Assembly (NCBI GenBank): GCA_035651595.1
Contig: DASRFJ010000055.1
Location: 1-31,181 of the forward strand
Direction of reading: 5' to 3'
From: JAFARZ01 sp035651595
GTDB taxonomy: Bacteria > Actinomycetota > Actinomycetes > Streptosporangiales > Streptosporangiaceae
DNA: 31,181 bases
Below the pieces are notes generated by a model. The model had not been told where the DNA came from. It was given only the letters and a program-made list of their open reading frames with translations, and searched no databases. A program made the position numbers and the translations under genes. This document shows, piece after piece, positions 7,802 through 16,051 of this stretch (position 1 is the first letter of the stretch; each line of letters opens with the position of its first letter).

Positions 7802-9328
7802 ATGGGACTTTCGCCTCGCGTGCGCGCCGTCTGCGATCTGAGTGTCGCGGAGATGCGTGAGTACAGCGGCCGCCACGAGTACGACGGCAAGACACAGGAT
7901 CTGTCTGCCGACGGCGTCCGCGCCGGGCTCGCCCGGCTCGCGGCGGCCAGGGACAGCGGCGACCGGTGCGCGGACGCGCACGACGAGGCTCAGCTCACCG
8001 CGGCCGAGGACGCCCACCGGGTGGCGCTCGGCGACCTCGAGCTGTACCGGCGCAACCCGACCTACCACCTGTTCGAGCTCGACCTCGCCTGCTACGACAG
8101 GGAGTACGCGCCGCGCGCGGAGCGGGACAAGGCCCGGGCGGAGCACGTCACCGCCTGGCCCGCCGCCGCGGACATCGCGGTCACCGCCCTCGACCAGGTC
8201 AGCGCCCCGGTGGCGGAGGCCCTGCTCAGCGGCTTCCGCGGCCTGGCGGCGGGGCTCGCCGCGGCGGGCGTCGGACCCGATGATCCCGCGATGGCGGCGC
8301 ACGGCCGGCTGATCGCCCACCTGACCGACGTCGCGGCGCATGGCGACCCGGACGCAGCCCTCGGCGCCCCGGCGCTCACCGCGCTGATGAGCAGCGCCGA
8401 GGCCATGCCCGTCGACCTGGGCAGGCTCGCCGAGCAAGCGGACGCCGAACGCGACCGCCTGCACGCCCTGCTCGCCGACGACGCGGCCCGGGTCAAGCCG
8501 GGCGCGGCGCCGCTGGACGTCGCGCGTGAGCTGGTGCGCGACCACCCCGATGGGCCCGGCGTCATCGACGCGGCCCGGGTGCAGACCGAGCGTGCCATCG
8601 CATTCACCCGCGAGCACGACCTGGTCCCCTATCACGACGGCGAGTGCCTGGTCGGGCTGGCGCCGGAGTCCCGCCGCTGGGCGATGGCGATGATGTCGCC
8701 GGCCGCCCCCGGCGAGCCGGAGGGTCCGTCCTGGTTCCACATCACGCCGCCGGAGGAATCCTGGCCGGACAGCGAGAAGGAAGAGTGGCTGGAGGTGTTC
8801 AGCGCCACCACGCTCCCCGGCATCGCGGCGCACGAGGTCGCGCCCGGGCACTTCTCGCACGGCCGGGCGCTGCGCCGGGCCGGCTCCGACGTGCGCCGCA
8901 CGCTCCAGTCGGGCTCGTTCATCGAGGGCTGGGCACACTACGCCGAGGAGATGTGCCTTGAGGAGGGCTTCGGTGACGGCGACCCGCGGATCGCGATCGG
9001 CGTCTGGCTCGAGGCCCTGGTCCGGGTCACCCGGCTGGCCTGCGCGATCGGCGTGCACACGGCCGACATGACGGTCGCCGAGGCGGCGCGCCGGTTCGAG
9101 GCGGACACCCATCTGTCCGGCTCCGCCGCGCTCTCCGAGGCCCGGCGGGCCACGTTCGACCCCACCTACGGCCGCTACACCTGGGGCAAACTGGAGATCC
9201 TCAAGCTTCGCGAGCGCGCCCGCAAGGAGTGGGGAACCGGCTACAGCCTCAAGCGCTTCCACACGGCGATGCTTGATCTCGGCTCCCCAGCGCTCGGTCT
9301 GCTCAGCAACGCTGTCGATCTCGGCTGA
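7802..9328 (+). CDS. DUF885 family zinc metallopeptidase-like protein
   Basis: 508 residues. The putative zinc site is HEVAPGH (H344, E345, H350), followed by the second helix with the third ligand in EGWAHYAEEM. Both are hallmarks of DUF885, a family of predicted carboxypeptidase-like gluzincins. The usual HEGxPGHxxQ is altered (V for G/Y, FSH after GH) but the metal ligands remain. No signal peptide, so cytoplasmic. The start ATG 7802 lies 22 bases after the lipoprotein stop and lacks a ribosome site; TAACGT 8 bases upstream would suit a leaderless transcript. It converges on the binding-protein gene at 9367 with a 38-bp gap. Peptidase activity is inferred from family only. Confidence 0.85.
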   Translation: MGLSPRVRAVCDLSVAEMREYSGRHEYDGKTQDLSADGVRAGLARLAAARDSGDRCADAHDEAQLTAAEDAHRVALGDLELYRRNPTYHLFELDLACYDREYAPRAERDKARAEHVTAWPAAADIAVTALDQVSAPVAEALLSGFRGLAAGLAAAGVGPDDPAMAAHGRLIAHLTDVAAHGDPDAALGAPALTALMSSAEAMPVDLGRLAEQADAERDRLHALLADDAARVKPGAAPLDVARELVRDHPDGPGVIDAARVQTERAIAFTREHDLVPYHDGECLVGLAPESRRWAMAMMSPAAPGEPEGPSWFHITPPEESWPDSEKEEWLEVFSATTLPGIAAHEVAPGHFSHGRALRRAGSDVRRTLQSGSFIEGWAHYAEEMCLEEGFGDGDPRIAIGVWLEALVRVTRLACAIGVHTADMTVAEAARRFEADTHLSGSAALSEARRATFDPTYGRYTWGKLEILKLRERARKEWGTGYSLKRFHTAMLDLGSPALGLLSNAVDLG

Positions 9329-9366
9329 ACGGGCTGTGGTATCTCGAGCTGGGATTCCCGATGGGA

Positions 9367-10446
9367 TCACCTGGTGAACCCTTCCAGCTTGTTCGCGGTG
9401 ATCGCGTACTGGTTCGTATAGGTGCTGGCGAGGTCCACGGACCCCGTGACGTTGCCGGTGAACTTCTCGATCGCCAGCACGGTGGCCGGGCCGCTGGCCG
9501 GCATCATCCCGTCGGGCAGGAACTGGCCCTTGTCCTGCGCCAGTGCGGTGATGTAGTCCGCCTTCGTGGTGAGCCCGTTGGCGACGAACGCGGCGGGCAT
9601 CGCGTCCGCGATGTCGGCGGCGCTGTGCGTGTTGATCCAGTGCATGGTCGCCACCAGCGCGTCGACCACCTTCTGCACGGTGGCCTGGTGCGATGCGACC
9701 CAGTCGGAGCGGGCCAGCACGCCGGCCGCCGGGTATGCGCCGCCCAGCCAGTGCTGCGCGCCGCTGGTAGAGGAGAGATCGATCACCGACGTGCCGATGC
9801 CCTCCTTCTCGATCGCGTTGACGGTCGGCTGCGTGGTCATGCCGCAGACGATCCGGTCGTGCTGCAACGAGGCGACGAAGGTGGGGCCGGCGCCGACGCC
9901 AACGCGGTTGAACTCCTTGCTCGTCAGGTGGTACCGCGCGGCGAGGTAGCGGGTCAGCTCATCGGTGCCCGAGCCGATGTCGGTCACCCCGACGCTCTTG
10001 CCCTTCCAGTCCGCCGGCGAGGTGACGCCGGAATCTTTGCCGCACATCTCCCGTTCTCCTGGCGCACCGCTGAGCTGCACCACGTCGACGACGCTCTTGC
10101 CCTGGGCCTGGAAGTCGATGGCGTGCACGTACCACGCGCCGGCCATGTCGACCTGCCCGGACACCATCGCGGTCTCCGCGCCGACGCCGCCTTCGGTCTC
10201 TGTGGACAGCTGCACGTTGACGCCGTACTTCTTGTAGAAGCCCAGATCCTGCGCGAGCTGGTAGGGCAGGTAGATCTGCTTGTCGATGCCGCCGACCATC
10301 AGCGTGACGGTTGGCATGCTGGACACGTTGCTCGCGGCGTTCGACCCGGTGGCCGTCGAACTGCTCGACCCGCTCGAACTACAGGCCGCCAGGCCGGCGG
10401 TGAGCGCCGCGGCGCTCGCGATCGTGGTGAGGATGTGTCTGGACAT
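9367..10446 (-). CDS. NitT/TauT-type ABC transporter substrate-binding lipoprotein
   Basis: 359 residues. The signal peptide ends in lipobox LAAC with Cys22, followed by a serine-rich linker. The mature part has the NMT1/THI5-like fold of SsuA/TauA-type binding proteins: YLPYQLAQDLGFYKKYGVNV, then GADETAM-like EGGVGAETAMVSGQVDMAGAW, then DWKGKSVGVTDIGSGTDELTRYL. The conserved GWY-type ligand segment reads GAWYVHAIDFQAQGK. AAGGAG stands before ATG 10446. Last gene of the importer operon, 33 bases after the permease. The ligand could be a sulfonate, nitrate, aromatic or carboxylate or a thiamine precursor; the sequence does not decide. Confidence 0.92.
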   Translation of the reverse strand: MSRHILTTIASAAALTAGLAACSSSGSSSSTATGSNAASNVSSMPTVTLMVGGIDKQIYLPYQLAQDLGFYKKYGVNVQLSTETEGGVGAETAMVSGQVDMAGAWYVHAIDFQAQGKSVVDVVQLSGAPGEREMCGKDSGVTSPADWKGKSVGVTDIGSGTDELTRYLAARYHLTSKEFNRVGVGAGPTFVASLQHDRIVCGMTTQPTVNAIEKEGIGTSVIDLSSTSGAQHWLGGAYPAAGVLARSDWVASHQATVQKVVDALVATMHWINTHSAADIADAMPAAFVANGLTTKADYITALAQDKGQFLPDGMMPASGPATVLAIEKFTGNVTGSVDLASTYTNQYAITANKLEGFTR

Positions 10447-10479
10447 TGCGGCTGCTCCTTGGGTGCTTGATGCAGATAT

Positions 10480-11349
10480 CTATGCCATGCCGGGGTCGTT
10501 CTGTGACTTCGGCCGCCAGGACAGCAGCCGTCGTTCCAGCAGGCTGATCAGGCCCTCGGCGGTCAGCGTGATGACCGCGATGATGAACATCGCGCCGAAC
10601 ACGCCGTCCGGGTTGAAGTTGTTCTGCGAGCTGGCGATCACCAGGCCGAGCCCCTTCTGGGCGCCGAGGAACTCGCCGACGATGGCGCCGATGATCGCGA
10701 ATCCGAATGCCGTGTGCAGGCTCGCGATGATCCAGGTCAGCGCGGAGGGCAGCACCACGTGGCGGGTGACCGCGAGCCGCGAGGCGCCGAGCACGCGAGC
10801 GTTGGCGAGCAGGTTGCGGTCCACCTCACGTACGCCCTGAAACGCGTTGAAGAACACCACGAAAAACACCAGTACGGCGGCGAGCGCCACCTTGGGCGTC
10901 ACCCCTAGGCCGAGGGCCACGGTGAACAGCGAGCCGAGGACGATCCGCGGGATCGCGTTCATGACCTTGATGAACGGGCCGACCACGTCGGCCAGGAAGC
11001 GGAACTGCCCGAGCAGGACACCGGTCAGCACGCCAGTCACGACGCCGAAGCCGAAGCCGAGCAGCGCCTCCTTCATCGTGATCCAGATCTGCAGCCAGAT
11101 GGAGCCGTACTCGGTCCCGTTCCGCACCCAGTCCTTCAGCTGAGCGACGATCCCGCTCGGCTTGCCCCAGAAGAACGGGTCCACGATCTTCGCGTTGGCC
11201 AGCAGCTGCCAGCCCCCGATCACGATCACCACCGCCGCGGCGCGGGCCGCCCACAGCAGCACCCGGCGGCGACGGACCGCGCGGCGAGCCTGGCCGGCGA
11301 TCGCGGCTTCGTCCGGAACCGGCTGTGTCTGGACGGTGATGGCGCTCAT
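10480..11349 (-). CDS. ABC transporter permease (SsuC/TauC-like)
   Basis: 289 residues. A basic cytoplasmic N-terminus precedes about six membrane segments (near 31-50, 90-115, 120-140, 145-170, 205-235, 250-275). The EAA coupling loop reads NARVLGASRLAVTRHVVLPSAL, which contacts the ATPase. WGKPSGIVAQLKDWV before segment two is typical of nitrate/sulfonate permeases. Its ATG overlaps the ATPase stop as ATGA (11346-11349). The hydrophobic stretch VALAAVLVFFVVFFNAF matches the family. Forms a homodimer channel with the neighbouring ATPase (established family knowledge). Confidence 0.94.
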   Translation of the reverse strand: MSAITVQTQPVPDEAAIAGQARRAVRRRRVLLWAARAAAVVIVIGGWQLLANAKIVDPFFWGKPSGIVAQLKDWVRNGTEYGSIWLQIWITMKEALLGFGFGVVTGVLTGVLLGQFRFLADVVGPFIKVMNAIPRIVLGSLFTVALGLGVTPKVALAAVLVFFVVFFNAFQGVREVDRNLLANARVLGASRLAVTRHVVLPSALTWIIASLHTAFGFAIIGAIVGEFLGAQKGLGLVIASSQNNFNPDGVFGAMFIIAVITLTAEGLISLLERRLLSWRPKSQNDPGMA

Positions 11350-12173
11350 GACTGCCCCGCTTCCGGGGCCGCGGCGGTTCTGGCATACGCGCGTTCGACC
11401 TCTTCACGCAGCGATGCCCAGATCTGATGCTGGAGTTCGGCGAAACGCGGCTCGAAACGGATCTCCTGCACCGCCCCCCGCGGCCTGGGCAGGTCGACCT
11501 CGTAGACCGCCTTGACGGTCCCCGGTCCGGCCGTCATCACCACCACCTGGTCCGCGAGGGCGATCGCTTCTTCCAGGTCGTGGGTGACGAAGATGACCGA
11601 CGGCGTGGTCTGCTCCCACAAGCCCAGCAGCTCGTTGGACATGATCGCCTTCGTCTGCACGTCCAGCGCGCCGAAGGGCTCGTCCATGAGCAGGATCGAG
11701 GGTTCGTTGATCAGCGCGGCCGCGAGGCTGACGCGCTTGCGCATGCCGCCAGAGAGCTGGTGCGGGTGATGGTCCTCAAAGCCCGCCAGGCCGACCCGGC
11801 GCACCCACTCGCGCGCCTGGGACCGCGCCTCGCGCTTCGGGACGCCGCGGAATACCGGCCCCAGCGCCACGTTGCCGATAACGGTCTTCCACGGCAGCAG
11901 CGCGTCGGCCTGGAACATGAAGCTAATGCCGGCGGTGATGCCGTCGACAGGCCGCCGGCCCACGCTTACGACTCCCGCGCTGGGCCGATCCAGCCCGGCG
12001 ACCATGGTCAGCGTGGTCGACTTACCGCACCCGGTCGGACCGACCACCGCGCAGAACTTCCCCGGCTCGATGACCAGGTCGACGTCGCGCAACGCGGTGA
12101 ACGCCGATCCCGACGGGGTGACGAAGCGTTTCGTCACGCCGGTCAATTCAATGTGCGCGAATGCGCTTGCCAC
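11346..12173 (-). CDS. ABC transporter ATP-binding protein (SsuB/TauB-like)
   Basis: 275 residues from GTG 12173. Walker A GPTGCGKST (45-53), Q-loop FMFQADALLPWKT, signature LSGGMRKR, Walker B ILLMDEPFGALD and H-loop FVTHDLEEAI are all present. The GTG start is preferred because GAGGAG lies 9 bases upstream and the protein then opens ASAFAHIELTGVTKRF, as in the family; an in-frame start at 12233 would add 20 unrelated residues. First gene of the importer operon, divergent from the sensor kinase gene with a 209-bp spacer that probably carries both promoters. Confidence 0.94.
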   Translation of the reverse strand: MASAFAHIELTGVTKRFVTPSGSAFTALRDVDLVIEPGKFCAVVGPTGCGKSTTLTMVAGLDRPSAGVVSVGRRPVDGITAGISFMFQADALLPWKTVIGNVALGPVFRGVPKREARSQAREWVRRVGLAGFEDHHPHQLSGGMRKRVSLAAALINEPSILLMDEPFGALDVQTKAIMSNELLGLWEQTTPSVIFVTHDLEEAIALADQVVVMTAGPGTVKAVYEVDLPRPRGAVQEIRFEPRFAELQHQIWASLREEVERAYARTAAAPEAGQS

Positions 12174-12302
12174 GTTGATCTGCTCCTCGGTTCGGGGAGC
12201 CACTAACGTAAAATGGCGGAATACGGCGCACAATATTTATGTCAGTTACGTGAATAAACCGCGTTTGCGGCAGTTCTGCGCATTCTGCTCGGGCATGCGC
12301 AC

Positions 12303-12329
12303 TGCTCGTATTGCTGGTTTTGCTCGTTT
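12303..12329. promoter_or_regulatory. three 9-bp direct repeats in the importer/kinase spacer
   Basis: TGCTCGTAT (12303), TGCTGGTTT (12312) and TGCTCGTTT (12321) repeat with an exact 9-base period, and a further TGCTCGG lies at 12286. They sit between the divergent importer and sensor-kinase genes, 130-156 bases before the importer start and about 55-80 before the kinase start. Candidate binding sites for the neighbouring response regulator (inference). Confidence 0.45.
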
Positions 12330-12347
12330 TTCGCACGATCGGCGATC

Positions 12348-12377
12348 TTCAGTAGCTACTCAGCTGGTTGTTACACT
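12348..12377 (+). promoter_or_regulatory. candidate leaderless promoter of the sensor-kinase gene
   Basis: TTCAGT (12348-12353) and TACACT (12372-12377) are separated by 18 bases. The A of the ATG at 12383 falls 6 bases after the -10 box, where transcription would begin, and no ribosome site is present. This fits a leaderless mRNA, common in actinobacteria. Confidence 0.4.
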
Positions 12378-12382
12378 GCCGC

Positions 12383-14083
12383 ATGCGAGCTTGCGTGCGG
12401 CGCCTGCTGCGGCAGCGCCTGTCCACCCAGGTCGTCATCATGATGGTCGCGATCCTCGTGGTCACCATGGCGGGTGGCTTTGCCGTCGTGCAGTGGAACC
12501 TGAACCGGCAGCTCGATCAGCAGTACGAGCAGCGGGCCATGGCCGTCGCGCAGAGCCTCGCCTCACAGCCAGGCCTCCAGCAGGCGGTGAGCGCGGGCGA
12601 CCCCGGCGGGATCGGTCCGCACGGCGTGGTGCAGAGCATGGCGATGGCGGCCCTGCACGATACGTCGGCCAAGTTCGTCGTGGTCACCGACGCGCGAGGA
12701 ATCAGGCTCTCCCACCCGAATCCGCGGCTGATCGGCACGCCGGTCGGCTACCCCGACCAGGAACCGGCGTTCACCGAGTCGTTCCGCACCGGCAAGCCGT
12801 GGATGGGCGTCCAGCAGGGCACGCTCGGCGTGGAGGCGACCGGCAAGGCCCCGATCTACCGCGATGGCAAGCTGATTGGCCAGGTATCGGTCGGTTTCCT
12901 CACCGCCACGGTGGCCGGGCAGGTGGCCAGGACGCTGCCCGGGCTGGCCGTCTACTTTCTCGGCGTCCTCGCCCTCGGCGTGCTCGCCGCACTAGGGCTG
13001 TCGCGCCGGCTGAAGCGGCAGACCTTCGGCCTCGAGCTCCGGGAGATCGCGGCACTGCTCCAGGAACGGGAGGCCATGCTGCACGGCATCCGTGAGGGAG
13101 TGCTCGGCTACGACAAGAACGAGCGGATCGGGATCGCCAACGATTTCGCCCGTCAGCTGCTGGCCCTGCCGCCGGATTTCGCGGGCCTCCCGTTGCGGCA
13201 GGTGCTCCCGCCCGGACGGCTCGCCGACGTGGTGACGGGTGAGGTTGAGGGGAGCGACCTGCTCGTGCTGCACGGCGACCGCGTGCTGGTGGCGAACCGG
13301 ATGCCGATCTGGCACGAGCGACGGCGCCATCTGGGCTGGGTCGTCACGTTCCAGGATCGCACCGAATCCGAGGCGCTGAAGCGGCAACTGGACGACGCGA
13401 ACGGTCTGACCGAGACGCTGCGCGCCCAGTCTCACGAGTTCGCCAACCGGCTGCATACCCTGGTGGGGCTGGTGGAACTGGGCCGGTACACCGAGGCGAT
13501 CCAGTTCGTGACGGACGTCTCCGCCGCACGGGCGGATCTGTCCGAACGGCTCCAGGCGGACATCCGCGACGCCAAGCTGGTGGCGCTGATCCTGGCCAAG
13601 GTGTCGCTGGCCGACGAGCGCGACGTGCGGCTGCGCGTCATGGACGACAGCCACGTCGACGGCGACATCAGCGACGTCAGCGAGGTGCTGACCGTGGTGG
13701 GCAACCTCATAGACAACGCGATCGATGCCGCCGCCCAGGCGCCCAGGCCGAGATGGGTGGAGCTGACGCTCGTTGCCGCCGAGCATGACCTCCTGGTACG
13801 CGTGCGCGACTCGGGAGCCGGGGTTGCCCGGGACATGCGGGAGGCCATCTTCATGGACGGCGTCACGACGAAATCCTCCGCGACGGGCGCGCGTCGCGGA
13901 CTCGGGCTGGCGCTAGTCCACCAGGTCGTGCAGAGCCGCGGCGGGATGATCAGCGTCGGTCACGACGGCGGGGCGGTCTTCACCGCGGTCCTGCCGAAGT
14001 GCGTCAGCATGGACCAGAAGGCCCAGCCCGAGAAGGCCCAGCCCCAGAAGGCACAGTCCGAGAAGGCACCAGTCTCGCCATGA
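12383..14083 (+). CDS. CitA/DcuS/DctB-type sensor histidine kinase
   Basis: 566 residues. TM1 near 17-36 (VVIMMVAILVVTMAGGFAVV), an extracytoplasmic PAS-like/Cache sensor of about 140 residues (contains FVVVTDARGIRLSHPNP and GKAPIYRDGKLIGQVSVGF), TM2 near 180-210, then a cytoplasmic PAS (MLHGIREGVLGYDKNERI). The H-box QSHEFANRLHTLVGLVELG has His351, a signature of the citrate/C4-dicarboxylate sensor subfamily. The HATPase domain has DNAIDAA, RDSGAG and RRGLGLALV. The C-terminus carries an odd repeat of Glu/Gln-Lys-Ala-Gln units (KAQPEKAQPQKAQSEKAP), a likely slippage product absent from family members I know. Coupled to its regulator by ATGA. Confidence 0.94.
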   Translation: MRACVRRLLRQRLSTQVVIMMVAILVVTMAGGFAVVQWNLNRQLDQQYEQRAMAVAQSLASQPGLQQAVSAGDPGGIGPHGVVQSMAMAALHDTSAKFVVVTDARGIRLSHPNPRLIGTPVGYPDQEPAFTESFRTGKPWMGVQQGTLGVEATGKAPIYRDGKLIGQVSVGFLTATVAGQVARTLPGLAVYFLGVLALGVLAALGLSRRLKRQTFGLELREIAALLQEREAMLHGIREGVLGYDKNERIGIANDFARQLLALPPDFAGLPLRQVLPPGRLADVVTGEVEGSDLLVLHGDRVLVANRMPIWHERRRHLGWVVTFQDRTESEALKRQLDDANGLTETLRAQSHEFANRLHTLVGLVELGRYTEAIQFVTDVSAARADLSERLQADIRDAKLVALILAKVSLADERDVRLRVMDDSHVDGDISDVSEVLTVVGNLIDNAIDAAAQAPRPRWVELTLVAAEHDLLVRVRDSGAGVARDMREAIFMDGVTTKSSATGARRGLGLALVHQVVQSRGGMISVGHDGGAVFTAVLPKCVSMDQKAQPEKAQPQKAQSEKAPVSP

Positions 14084-14763
14084 TCCGGGTCGTGGTCGTC
14101 GACGACGATTTCCGCATCGCCGGAATCCACGCCGCTTACGTGGACAAGATAGACGGCTTCGAGGCCATCGCACGGGCGCATACCGCGGCCGAGGCGGTCG
14201 CGGCGGTGGACAGGCTGCGGCCGGACCTGCTGCTGCTCGACCTGTACCTACCGGACGAGCACGGCCTGAACCTGGTGGCCCGGCTGCGCCAGGAGGGCCA
14301 CCCGCCAGTGGACGTGATCGTCATCACCGCCGCCAAAGACGCGGACAGTGTGCGCGCCGCCATGCAAGGCGGTGCCCTGCACTATCTGCTGAAACCGTTC
14401 AGCTTTCCGGTGCTGCGCGACAAGCTGCTGTCCTACGGTCAGATGCGGTCCCGCCTCGACGCACTGCGGGAACCCGACCAGCGCAACGTCGACCGTGTCT
14501 TCGGCGCGCTCAGGGCGCCAGACCAGCTGGCCGGCGCGAAGGGCCGGTCGCCGCACACGCTGGAGGCCGTCGAGCGCCTGCTCGCCGCCGGCGGGCAGGA
14601 GATGTCCGCCACGGAGGTGGCGAAGACAACCGGGATGAGCCGGGCCACGGCACAGCGCTATCTCAGCCACCTGCACGAGATAGGGCGGGTCGAGATCAGG
14701 CTCCGCTACGGCAGCGGCGGTCGGCCCGAGCATCGCTACCGGTGGGTCCGGGTGACGCCCTAG
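14080..14763 (+). CDS. CitB/DctR-type response regulator
   Basis: 227 residues. Receiver domain with DDD (8-10), phospho-acceptor D54 (LLLLDLYLPDEHG), Thr in VITAAKD and Lys in LLKPFSF. The C-terminal part has the HTH of the CitB/DcuR group (GQEMSATEVAKTTGMSRATAQRYLSHLHEIG...EIRLRYGSGGRPEHRYRW). ATG 14080 overlaps the kinase stop (ATGA, 14080-14083). The pair is divergent from the NitT/TauT-type importer, so the importer is the natural target (inference). An in-frame upstream start inside the kinase gene gives only low-complexity residues and is rejected. Confidence 0.94.
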   Translation: MIRVVVVDDDFRIAGIHAAYVDKIDGFEAIARAHTAAEAVAAVDRLRPDLLLLDLYLPDEHGLNLVARLRQEGHPPVDVIVITAAKDADSVRAAMQGGALHYLLKPFSFPVLRDKLLSYGQMRSRLDALREPDQRNVDRVFGALRAPDQLAGAKGRSPHTLEAVERLLAAGGQEMSATEVAKTTGMSRATAQRYLSHLHEIGRVEIRLRYGSGGRPEHRYRWVRVTP

Positions 14764-14781
14764 TGCGCGTAGCCTTGGGTC

Positions 14782-15249
14782 GTGCGTCTGCTAGCGTCCG
14801 TTCCGCTCGCCGCGGCCGTCGCGGTCGCGACGTCACTCGGTGTGACCGGGTGCTCGGCGAGCGGGCCGATCGCGGCGGCCAACGCGTACATTCCGGCCCC
14901 GACCACACCGGGGGATACGGTCGCGTACCTCCAGATCAGGAACAACGGCAGGGCCGACGAACTCGTTGCGGCACGCACCAGCGCCGGCGGGACGGTGGTG
15001 CTGCGTGCGCCGGTCACCCGCGGCACGCACGTCACCGCGATGCGCAGCGTCAGTGAGATCCCGGTCCCGGCGGACTCGACACTCCGGCTTGACCCGAACA
15101 GCTATCACCTGCTGATCAGCGGCGCCGGCGCGATGCCCAGCGGGAAGGCGATCACGGTGACGCTGACGTTCGCCCACGCCGGCACGATCAGCGTGATCGC
15201 GCTTGTCACGGACCCCGAATCCGGCGGCAGCAGCTACTTCCTCAACTGA
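14782..15249 (+). CDS. PCuAC-like (DUF461) lipoprotein, copper site degenerate
   Basis: 155 residues. GTG start at 14782, signal peptide ending in VTGC (Cys24), then a cupredoxin-like domain with the family phrases NAYIPAP, AYLQIRNNGRADELVAA, VPADSTLRLDPNSYHLLISG and ITVTLTFAHAGTISVIALV. PCuAC proteins carry copper to cytochrome oxidase outside the membrane using two His and two Met. Here the HxM motif reads HLL and the first His position reads R (VVLRAP); a His in RGTHVTAM might compensate. TAGCCT lies 6 bases before the GTG with no ribosome site, so the mRNA may be leaderless. The stop overlaps the methyltransferase stop tail-to-tail by 8 bp. Confidence 0.85.
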   Translation: MRLLASVPLAAAVAVATSLGVTGCSASGPIAAANAYIPAPTTPGDTVAYLQIRNNGRADELVAARTSAGGTVVLRAPVTRGTHVTAMRSVSEIPVPADSTLRLDPNSYHLLISGAGAMPSGKAITVTLTFAHAGTISVIALVTDPESGGSSYFLN

Positions 15250-16051
15250 GCCGGGCCACCCCGCACAGCGTCGGCCCGTTCAGCGGAGTCCGGTCGGTCC
15301 AGCTCTCCGGCCGCCACTCGGGCAGGCCGACCAGTCCGGGCGAGACCAGCGTGAATCCGTCGAAGAACTCCATGATCCGGGCACGTGACCGGAGCGTGAA
15401 CGGCATCCGGGAACGCTCGTAGGCGCTGGTTGTCCCCGCGACGATATCCGGGTCGGCCCCCTCAGTGGTGCCGCAGGTGAGCACCAGGTAGCTGCCCGGC
15501 GCCAGCTCCTCGCGGAGCCGCCGGATGATCTTCAAGGGGTCGTCGTCCTCGCTGATGAAGTGCAGCACCGAGACCAGCAGCACCGCGACCGGCCTGGAGA
15601 AGTCGATGCAGTCGTGCAGCTCGGGGGTGGCCAGAATGCCGTCCGGGTCCCGGATGTCGCCGCGGACCGTGATCACGCCGTCGCGGGTGGCCAGCAGCGC
15701 GGCGTTGTGGGTCACCACGATCGGGTCGATGTCGACATAGACCACGCGGGCGTCCGGGTGGCCGTCCCGCGCCACCTCGTGCACGCTGGGCGAGGTGGGG
15801 AGCCCGCTGCCCAGGTCGAGGTACTGGCCGATCCCGGCATCGGCAAGGAACTGCACCGCGCGGACCAGGAACCCGCGGTTGGCCAGCGCGTGCCGCCGCG
15901 GATCCAGCCGCGACTCCATCAGCTTCTGCGCGGCCTCCCGGTCGACCGCGAAGTTGTCCTTGCCGAACAGCAGGTAGTCGTAGATCCGGGCCACGCTCGG
16001 CCGGCTGACGTCCACGTCCTCCGGTACCCGCGGCTCGTAGTCACTGGTCAC
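15242..16051 (-). CDS. SAM-dependent methyltransferase, DUF574 family
   Basis: 269 residues. The family signature RPSVARIYDYLLFGKDNFAVD (18-38, long form quoted by its key words RIYDYLLFG and DNF) is present. A Rossmann SAM site follows: YLDLGSGLPT with GSG at 81-83, VVYVDIDPIV as the acidic loop, and VRGDIRDPD. The C-terminal half (PVAVLLVSVLHFI, SYLVLTCGTTEG, FFDGFTLVSPGLV) is also canonical. These proteins are numerous in actinomycetes, and their substrates are unknown. GTG 16051 overlaps the regulator gene end by 11 bp, so they are co-translated. Frequently found next to XRE/MmyB or DUF397 genes, as here. Confidence 0.93.
   Translation of the reverse strand: MTSDYEPRVPEDVDVSRPSVARIYDYLLFGKDNFAVDREAAQKLMESRLDPRRHALANRGFLVRAVQFLADAGIGQYLDLGSGLPTSPSVHEVARDGHPDARVVYVDIDPIVVTHNAALLATRDGVITVRGDIRDPDGILATPELHDCIDFSRPVAVLLVSVLHFISEDDDPLKIIRRLREELAPGSYLVLTCGTTEGADPDIVAGTTSAYERSRMPFTLRSRARIMEFFDGFTLVSPGLVGLPEWRPESWTDRTPLNGPTLCGVARLS

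Noticed and set aside
9329..9366. Terminator between the convergent DUF885 and binding-protein genes
   Set aside because: I could not find a convincing stem in the 38-bp gap beyond the short CTCGAG palindrome.
13999..14079. Upstream extension of the CitB-type response regulator
   Set aside because: The added residues are an alternate-frame reading of the kinase tail repeat; the ATGA overlap marks the start.
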